Shown piece after piece: positions 1 through 4,900 of a stretch of DNA of 5,351 nt. The DNA is from JANLYQ01 sp031365725 (GTDB lineage: Bacteria; Actinomycetota; Actinomycetes; JACCUZ01). Positions within the stretch are counted from its first letter, which is position 1; the number at the start of each line of letters is the position of its first letter. The notes under the pieces were generated by a model. The model was not told the origin of the DNA and ran no database searches. It worked only from the letters and a program-made list of their open reading frames with translations. Position numbers and translations under genes: made by a program. The stretch is from positions 1-5,351 of the forward strand of contig JANLYQ010000057.1 in NCBI GenBank assembly GCA_031365725.1, in the 5' to 3' direction.

Positions 1-1
1 C

Positions 2-343
2 GCCGCCAACGGCCAAGGACTCTGCGCCGCCTGCAACTACGCCAAACAAGCCCCCGGCTGGAAAGCCACCACCGGCGCGGACGGCGCCGACGGTGCCGGC
101 CACCGCGTCGACCTCACCACCCCCACCGGACACACCTACACCAGCCACCCACCTCCACTGCCCGGCGCACGACCACCACGGACAGACGCCGCACGTCCCG
201 CGTTCCACGGGGGCCAGCTGACCGAGGGACTCACAACAACCCTGACCCGGCAACCGCCCGAGATCCGGCGCGCGCCACCCGACGGGATCACCCTCACCAG
301 CCCCATCGAGCGCGGCCTCCACCAGCTGCTCGCCGCCGCCTAA
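2..343 (+). CDS. HNH endonuclease (DUF222/13E12-type), C-terminal part
   Basis: This is the C-terminal 113 codons of a gene that starts left of the window; the frame opens at base 2 and ends in a double stop, TAATAA (341-346). The visible start, ANGQGLCAACNYAKQAPGW, matches the end of the HNH nuclease fold in actinobacterial DUF222/HNH proteins, where G-x-G-L-C-x-x-C-N-x-x-K and a GW pair follow the catalytic histidines. The CxxC (residues 8 and 11 of the fragment) probably belongs to the structural zinc site. A Pro/Thr-rich tail with TPTGHTY and PPPLPG follows, also usual for the family. The catalytic H-N-H core and the DUF222 domain would lie off-window, so activity cannot be judged. Codon use differs from the neighbours: both Lys codons are AAA and three of five Gln codons are CAA. 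These proteins are often multicopy in Nocardioides-like genomes and their cellular role is poorly known. The family call is from motif memory. Confidence 0.85.
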   Translation, partial: AANGQGLCAACNYAKQAPGWKATTGADGADGAGHRVDLTTPTGHTYTSHPPPLPGARPPRTDAARPAFHGGQLTEGLTTTLTRQPPEIRRAPPDGITLTSPIERGLHQLLAAA

Positions 344-385
344 TAATCCCTAGGTGCATCGGGTCCTGGCCGGGCTGAGCACGGG
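344..385. other. Convergent intergenic gap, no clear terminator
   Basis: These 42 bp separate two convergent stop codons. The stretch begins with the second TAA of the HNH gene and contains a CCTAGG palindrome (350-355). I looked for a GC-rich hairpin followed by a T-run on either strand and saw none that is convincing, so how the two convergent transcripts end cannot be read from the sequence. Confidence 0.5.
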
Positions 386-922
386 TCATCCTTTGGTGAG
401 GAACCGCTCCAACCACTGGCGGCCGACCTCGCTGAACGGCTCGGTGCCGGCGGCGATAGCGGCGAGGATCTCGTCGGCACTGCACTGGGCCAGCCTCACG
501 ATCTCCGGCGGGTAGCCCAGAGTCACCTGGTGCTCGGCGAACTCGTCCTCGTCGTCGACGAACAGGCTGCCGTCACGCAGCAGCACCACGTCGAGGTCCA
601 GGTCGACCATGGTCACCGTGCTGCCGCCCCACTCCGGCACCGTCGTCATGTCGACGTACACCTCGATGTGGTGCGGCGCGGCGTAAAACGACGCGGACCA
701 CGCGTTCTGTTCCGGCATGAGCAGCACCCACGGGGTCTCGCTGACGAATGCGTTTCCCGGGCGCGACAGCTGCGTGCCGGCGGGCACGCCGCCCCACCAG
801 CCGAACTCGTCCTCGCCGAGGGCAACGGTGGGGAACTCCCAGTGCCGAGCGCCGCCCCACTTGGTGAAGCGCACGTCCGCAGTTCGGCCCGGATATGGCT
901 GGTCGATGCCGGCGTCGATCAC
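386..922 (-). CDS. DUF402 domain protein (FomD/Ntdp-like)
   Basis: A 178-residue protein that looks like a full-length member of DUF402. Near the N-terminus is FTKWGGARHWEF (19-30), resembling the KW..RPHW.F segment of actinobacterial members. The core has YVDMTTVP (89-96), an acidic strand MVDLDLDVV (105-113) and VDDEDEFAEH (122-131), followed by LGYPPEIV (135-142). The clustered Asp/Glu residues (D91, D107, D109, D123, D124, E125, D126, E127) are the expected divalent-metal and phosphate site. Characterised relatives are the S. aureus nucleoside tri/diphosphatase Ntdp and FomD of fosfomycin biosynthesis, which hydrolyses a cytidylyl phosphonate; hydrolysis of a nucleotide-type diphosphate is therefore plausible, but the substrate is unknown. 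No fosfomycin genes are present. The start is GTG at 920-922: an in-frame TAG lies 12 nt upstream, and a -10-like hexamer sits 6 nt before the GTG with no Shine-Dalgarno sequence. It is divergent from kynA and convergent with the HNH gene. Confidence 0.86.
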   Translation of the reverse strand: MIDAGIDQPYPGRTADVRFTKWGGARHWEFPTVALGEDEFGWWGGVPAGTQLSRPGNAFVSETPWVLLMPEQNAWSASFYAAPHHIEVYVDMTTVPEWGGSTVTMVDLDLDVVLLRDGSLFVDDEDEFAEHQVTLGYPPEIVRLAQCSADEILAAIAAGTEPFSEVGRQWLERFLTKG

Positions 923-928
923 GGCGCA

Positions 929-934
929 ACACTA
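929..934 (-). promoter_or_regulatory. -10 element, leaderless promoter of the DUF402 gene
   Basis: Read on the minus strand, TAGTGT (929-934) fits the actinobacterial TANNNT -10 consensus. It lies exactly 6 nt upstream of the GTG start at 922, so transcription would begin at or next to the start codon. There is no purine-rich Shine-Dalgarno sequence in the gap. No good -35 hexamer is visible 17-18 bp upstream, which is common for such promoters. The call is inferred from spacing and consensus only. Confidence 0.5.
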
Positions 935-1026
935 GGTGCGCGAGCGGGGTGGCTGGCGGGATCACCGGTTGGACCACTTCGACCGGGGCGTCCAGTCCGT
1001 GACCGACGAGGTCTTCCGGCATGGGC

Positions 1027-1050
1027 GCGACTGATCGCGCGACTGATCGC
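1027..1050. repeat. 12-bp perfect tandem duplication upstream of kynA
   Basis: GCGACTGATCGC occurs twice head to tail, at 1027-1038 and 1039-1050, with no mismatch or spacer. Each unit has complementary 4-bp ends (GCGA/TCGC). If kynA transcription starts at its GTG (1082), the pair spans about -55 to -32, where activators often bind and where it would touch the -35 region. It could be a paired operator or a simple slippage duplication; the sequence alone does not decide. Confidence 0.6.
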
Positions 1051-1065
1051 CCGTACACGCGGGCG
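1048..1065. repeat. Inverted repeat in the kynA promoter
   Basis: Perfect 6-bp arms CGCCCG (1048-1053) and CGGGCG (1060-1065) flank a 6-nt centre, TACACG. The element shares its first three bases with the tandem duplication and ends 4 nt before the -10 hexamer, so it would occupy roughly -34 to -17 if transcription begins at 1082. That position would suit a repressor. In DNA this GC-rich, short arms of this kind arise by chance fairly often, so function is tentative. Confidence 0.35.
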
Positions 1066-1069
1066 GCGC

Positions 1070-1075
1070 TAGCCT
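1070..1075 (+). promoter_or_regulatory. -10 element, leaderless promoter of kynA
   Basis: TAGCCT (1070-1075) fits TANNNT and is followed by exactly 6 nt before the GTG start of kynA, the same geometry as the divergent gene on the other strand. There is no Shine-Dalgarno sequence between it and the GTG, so a leaderless mRNA starting at or beside 1082 is the simplest reading. The TAG of the hexamer is also an in-frame stop, which rules out any start further upstream. No convincing -35 is seen. Confidence 0.55.
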
Positions 1076-1081
1076 GCGGTC

Positions 1082-1882
1082 GTGACCGAGACCCGCGAGA
1101 CCGACCGGCACTTCGGCGAGGAGGGGGCACGCCTCACCTACGGCTCCTACCTGCGGGTGGCCGAGCTGCTGGACCAGCAGCGCCTCGAGTCCGACCCGCC
1201 GGCCCACGACGAGCTGTTGTTCATCACGATCCACCAGGTCTACGAGCTCTGGTTCAAGCAGCTGCTGCACGAGCTGACCGCGGCCCGCGACGAGATGGTT
1301 GCCGGGCACCTCTGGCGGGCCCGGCACCTCCTGTCTCGCGTGGTCGCCATCGAGGACGTGCTGATCCGCCAGGTCGCTGTGCTGGAGACCATGACGCCGC
1401 AGGACTTCCTGGTCTTCCGCGACCGGCTGGCCCCGGCCAGCGGCTTCCAGAGCGTGCAGTTCCGTGAGCTCGAGTTCCTGTCCGGCGCCAAGGACCCCGG
1501 CTACCTCGAGCGGTTCCGCGGGCTGACCGAGGACGAGCGCGCCCGCCTCGAGCAACGCCTGGCCGCGCCGTCGCTGTGGGATGCCTTCCTCGACGTCGTA
1601 CGCCGGTCAGGTCTGCCGGCGGGCAGCGACGAGGAGGTCATCGCGTCGATGCTGGTCGTCGCCGCGGACCGGGCCACCCACGGCGAGGTCTGGGAGCTCG
1701 CCGAGCGGCTGCTCGACCACGATGCCAATGCGGCGATGTGGCGGTCGCGGCATGTGCTGATGGTCGAGCGACAGATCGGCACCAAGTCCGGCACGGGTGG
1801 CTCCAGCGGATCGCCGTACCTGCGGTCACGTCTGGGGCTGCACTACTACCCGCTGCTCTGGGAGCTGCGCTCGCACCTCTGA
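1082..1882 (+). CDS. kynA: Tryptophan 2,3-dioxygenase
   Basis: This heme enzyme opens the indole ring of L-tryptophan with O2 to give N-formylkynurenine, the first step of the cytoplasmic kynurenine pathway; bacterial members are homotetramers. The 266 residues cover the whole fold. TYGSYL (19-24) carries Y20. LLFITIHQVYELWFKQ (45-60) carries F47 and the active-site base-position H51. FRDRLAPASGFQSVQFRELE (112-131) carries R113, which should bind the substrate carboxylate, and S120. The C-terminal WRSRHVLMVERQIGTKSGTGG (220-240, one helix and loop) supplies H224, the proximal heme ligand, and T238. These match Y24, F51, H55, R117, S124, H240 and T254 of the Xanthomonas campestris enzyme, so all key residues are present. 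The GTG start is fixed by an in-frame TAG 12 nt upstream and by the leaderless promoter. No kynurenine formamidase or kynureninase gene is in the window. The product call is secure. Confidence 0.97.
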   Translation: MTETRETDRHFGEEGARLTYGSYLRVAELLDQQRLESDPPAHDELLFITIHQVYELWFKQLLHELTAARDEMVAGHLWRARHLLSRVVAIEDVLIRQVAVLETMTPQDFLVFRDRLAPASGFQSVQFRELEFLSGAKDPGYLERFRGLTEDERARLEQRLAAPSLWDAFLDVVRRSGLPAGSDEEVIASMLVVAADRATHGEVWELAERLLDHDANAAMWRSRHVLMVERQIGTKSGTGGSSGSPYLRSRLGLHYYPLLWELRSHL

Positions 1883-1892
1883 CGGGTGAGTG

Positions 1893-1906
1893 AGCGCCCC
1901 GGCGCT
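1893..1906. repeat. Inverted repeat after kynA
   Basis: AGCGCC (1893-1898) and GGCGCT (1901-1906) are perfect 6-bp complementary arms around CC; as RNA this would fold as a 5-bp stem with a 4-nt loop. It lies 11 nt after the kynA stop and its last base is the first base of a TAAGGT hexamer. It lacks a following T-run, so it would be a weak intrinsic terminator at best. An operator overlapping a -10 element is the other reading. Confidence 0.35.
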
Positions 1907-1911
1907 AAGGT
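1906..1911 (+). promoter_or_regulatory. Candidate -10 element upstream of the GDH gene
   Basis: TAAGGT fits TANNNT and is followed by 7 nt and then GTG at 1919, so a transcript could start at that GTG and read into the glutamate dehydrogenase gene with a 5' segment of about 60-75 nt. No clear -35 is seen at 17-18 bp. This is weaker than the other two promoter calls because the GTG opens only a mini-ORF. Confidence 0.35.
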
Positions 1912-1918
1912 CGATCCG

Positions 1919-1996
1919 GTGTCCCCGACGACGCGGGCACCTCCACTGACGCACAGCAGGCAGGGCGGGCGACGACGACGATGTCGGCGAGCATGA
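1919..1996 (+). CDS. Possible 25-residue Arg-rich leader peptide
   Basis: A short frame from GTG 1919 to TGA 1994-1996. It would encode 25 residues, 8 of them Arg, ending in GGRRRRCRRA; residues 18-21 are four consecutive CGA codons. Two things make it more than a random frame: a -10-like hexamer 7 nt before its GTG, as for a leaderless mRNA, and the overlap of its TGA with the ATG at 1993 (ATGA), an in-frame GDH start candidate, which would allow translational coupling. It is also in frame with the upstream kynA stop. Against it are its small size, the simple-repeat character of the CGA run, and low sequence complexity. I recognise no homologue. Treat as a hypothesis. Confidence 0.22.
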   Translation: MSPTTRAPPLTHSRQGGRRRRCRRA

Positions 1997-4900
1997 CTGA
2001 TCGGCTCAAGACCCTCGGGCAGGCCAAGGCCGAGCTCCTGGAGCGGGCGGGGGAGGCGACCGGCGACCCCAGCCTGACGCCGTACCTCCGTCGCTACTTC
2101 CGCCACGTCGCAGCCGAGGACCTGGTGGGGCGGGCACCCGAGGACCTGGCTGCGGTGCCGATGGCGCACCGTGAGCTCGCGGCGCGCCGGCCGCAGGGCC
2201 GCGCCACCGTCCGCGTGTCGCCGCCCGAGGTGGCGGGGCTGAGCATCCCCTCGCACTCGATCGTGGAGATCGTCTGCGACGACATGCCCTTCCTGGTCGA
2301 CTCGGTGACCGCCGAGCTCAGCCGCACCGGTCGTGCCATCCACCTGGTGATCCACCCGCAGCTCGTCGTGCGGCGGGACGTGGCTGGCGACCTGATTGAG
2401 ATCTGTGACCCTGCCTCGGCCGGGGCCAAGGCCGACGACGCGCTGGTCGAGTCGTGGATGCACCTCGAGATCGACCCGGTACCCGAGGCCGATGCGCGCG
2501 CCGAGCTCACGGCCGACCTCGAGCGGGTCCTGCGTGACGTCCGTGAGGCGGTCGAGGACTGGCCCAAGATGGCGGCCCGGGCCCGGCTGATCGCCCAGGA
2601 GATCAGCACCTCGCCGCCGCGCGACATCCCTGCGCTGGAGGTCGCCGAGACCACCGAGCTCCTGCAGTGGCTGGCCGACGAGCACTTCACCTTTCTCGGC
2701 TATCGCGAGTACGTCCTGCGTCGCGACGAGAGCGTCGAGGGCGCGGGGGGCACCGAGGGCGGCAGCGACCGACTCGTCGCGATCCCCGGCAGTGGCCTTG
2801 GCATCCTGCGGGCCGACCAGCCACAGGCCGGTGACGGCGGTCGGCTGCCGCGCGAGGTCAGTGCGGTCGCGCGTCAGCGTCGCCTGTGTGTTGTCACCAA
2901 GGCCAACAGCCGCTCCACCGTTCATCGTCGGGCCTACCTCGACTACGTCGCCGTCAAGACCTTCGACGCCGAGGGCGAGGTCGTCGGTGAGCGGCGCTTC
3001 CTCGGGCTGTTCACCTCCGCTGCCTACAACGAGAGCATCCAGCGCATCCCCGTCCTACGCCGGCAGGCAGCCGAGGTCCTCGCTCGCAGCGACTTCAGCC
3101 CGAACAGCCACTCCGGCAAGGATCTGTTGCAGATCCTCGAGAGCTATCCCCGCGACGAGCTCTTCCAGATCTCCACCGACGATCTTGAGGCGACGGCGCT
3201 CTCGGTCCTGCACCTGCAGGAGCGCCGCCAGCTCCGACTGTTCCTGCGCCGCGACGACTACGGCCGCTTCATGTCGTGCATGGTCTACCTCCCGCGCGAC
3301 CGTTACACCACGCAGGTACGCCGGGCGATGGAGGAGATCCTGCTCGACGCCTTCCAGGGCACATCGATCGACTACACCGCGCTGGTCTCGGAGTCGGTGC
3401 TCGCGCGGCTGCACTTCGTCGTGCGCGTCGACTCGCAAGCGTCGGTGCGCAACGTCGACCCCGCCGAGGTCGAGGCCCGACTGGTGCGAGCGACCCGGTC
3501 GTGGGACGACGACTTCGCCGACGCGTTGCGGCAGAGCTGCGGGGCGCAGAAGGCGGCGACGCTGGCCGCGGTCTATGCCGACGCGTTCCCCGAGGCCTAC
3601 AAGGAGGATCTGCCGGCGAGCGAGGCCGTCGCCGACCTCCACCGGCTCGAGGCCTTGACCCGCAAGGGTGACATCGACCTGCGGCTCTACGTCCCTGCCG
3701 ACGCAGCTCCCGGTGAGCGACGGCTCAAGCTCTTCCACGTCGGGGACCCCGTGTCGCTGTCGACAGTGCTGCCGATCCTTCGCGAGATGGGTGTCGAGGT
3801 CGTCGACGAACGTCCGTACGACATCGACCGGGCCGGCCAACGCCCCGCTTGGGTCTATGACTTCGGCCTGCGCTACGAACCGACCGGTGAGCTGCCGACC
3901 GACGAGTCGCGCACGCTGTTCCAGGACGCGGTCGCCGCCGTCTGGCACGGCGAGGCCGAGAGCGACGGCTTCAACGCGCTTGTGCTGCGGGCCGGCATGA
4001 CCTGGCGGCAGGCCATGCTGCTGCGGGCCTATGCCAAGTACCTCCGGCAAGGCAGCTCGACGTTCAGCCAGAACTACATCGAGGAGTGCCTCACCTCCAA
4101 CACCCACATCGCGCGGCTGCTCGTCGCGTTGTTCGAGGCGCGCTTCGACCCGGCCCGCAACACCGGTGCGCACGCGGCGAGCGAAGAGCTCGTCGACGGG
4201 CTGGTCGAGGAGATCGCCGGCGCCCTCGACGCCGTGGCCAGCCTTGACCAGGATCGCATCCTGCGCGCCCTGCTCGGTTGCATCCGGGCCACGTTGCGCA
4301 CCAGCTTCTACCAGGTCAGTCCGGACGGCCGACCCAAGCCGTACGTCGCCGTCAAGCTCGACCCGCACCAGGTGCCGGACCTCCCGGCACCGCGGCCCCG
4401 CTTCGAGATCTGGGTCTACAGCCCCCGCGTCGAGGGAGTCCACCTGCGCTTCGGTCCGGTTGCTCGCGGCGGGTTGCGGTGGTCCGACCGGCGCGAGGAC
4501 TTCCGCACCGAGGTGCTCGGTCTGGTCAAGGCGCAGATGGTCAAGAACGCTGTCATCGTGCCCGTGGGTGCCAAGGGTGGCTTCGTCGTCAAGCGGCCGC
4601 CGAGCGACCCGACCGACCGTGAGGCGGTGCTGGCTGAAGGCATTGCCTGCTATCGCATCTTCATCAGCGGGCTGCTGGACGTCACCGACAACCTGGTGAC
4701 CGTCGACGGCGCTCAGCAGGTCGAGCCGCCGCCGCAGGTGGTGCGGCAGGACGGCGACGACACCTACCTCGTGGTCGCCGCCGACAAGGGCACCGCGACC
4801 TTCTCCGACATCGCCAACGGAGTCGCGAAGGACTACGGCTTCTGGCTCGGCGACGCGTTCGCCAGCGGCGGCTCGGTCGGCTACGACCACAAGGCGATGG

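Larger units (their letters stand above)
923..1081. promoter_or_regulatory. Divergent control region DUF402 gene / kynA
   Basis: This 159-bp gap lies between the divergent starts of the DUF402 gene (922, minus) and kynA (1082, plus). It holds a candidate leaderless promoter at each edge, a perfect 12-bp tandem duplication (1027-1050) and a 6-bp-arm inverted repeat (1048-1065). Both repeats lie on the kynA side. An ATG at 1021 opens a frame here, but it continues out of frame through kynA and looks like a shadow. The middle part (about 960-1020) holds no repeat or motif I recognise. Confidence 0.55.

Noticed and set aside
350..355. CCTAGG palindrome as a functional site
   Set aside because: A single 6-bp palindrome with no neighbouring copy or flanking structure is expected by chance.
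530..1072. 180-codon plus-strand frame opposite the DUF402 gene
   Set aside because: It is antisense to a conserved DUF402 protein, and its His/Arg/Val-rich product has no motif. It also runs through the divergent promoter region.
573..1130. 185-codon minus-strand frame through the kynA start and DUF402 gene
   Set aside because: It overlaps the better-supported DUF402 frame on the same strand, and its Arg-rich product is typical of a shadow frame.
962..1555. 197-codon minus-strand frame over kynA
   Set aside because: It is codon-register antisense to kynA, which has all catalytic residues; the Leu/Val/Ala/Gln-rich product resembles nothing known to me.
1971..1981. GAC/CGA triplet run as a microsatellite
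   Set aside because: There are only about three to four units, too short to call an unstable repeat; it is discussed instead as part of the mini-ORF.
1846..2925. 359-codon minus-strand frame across the kynA end and GDH start
   Set aside because: It is antisense in the same stop-poor register over GDH, has no recognisable domain, and crosses two real genes and the gap between them.
2792..3658. 288-codon plus-strand frame inside gdh
   Set aside because: This alternate frame of GDH gives a Ser/Arg-rich product typical of shifted high-GC reading, while the GDH frame is unbroken through the region.
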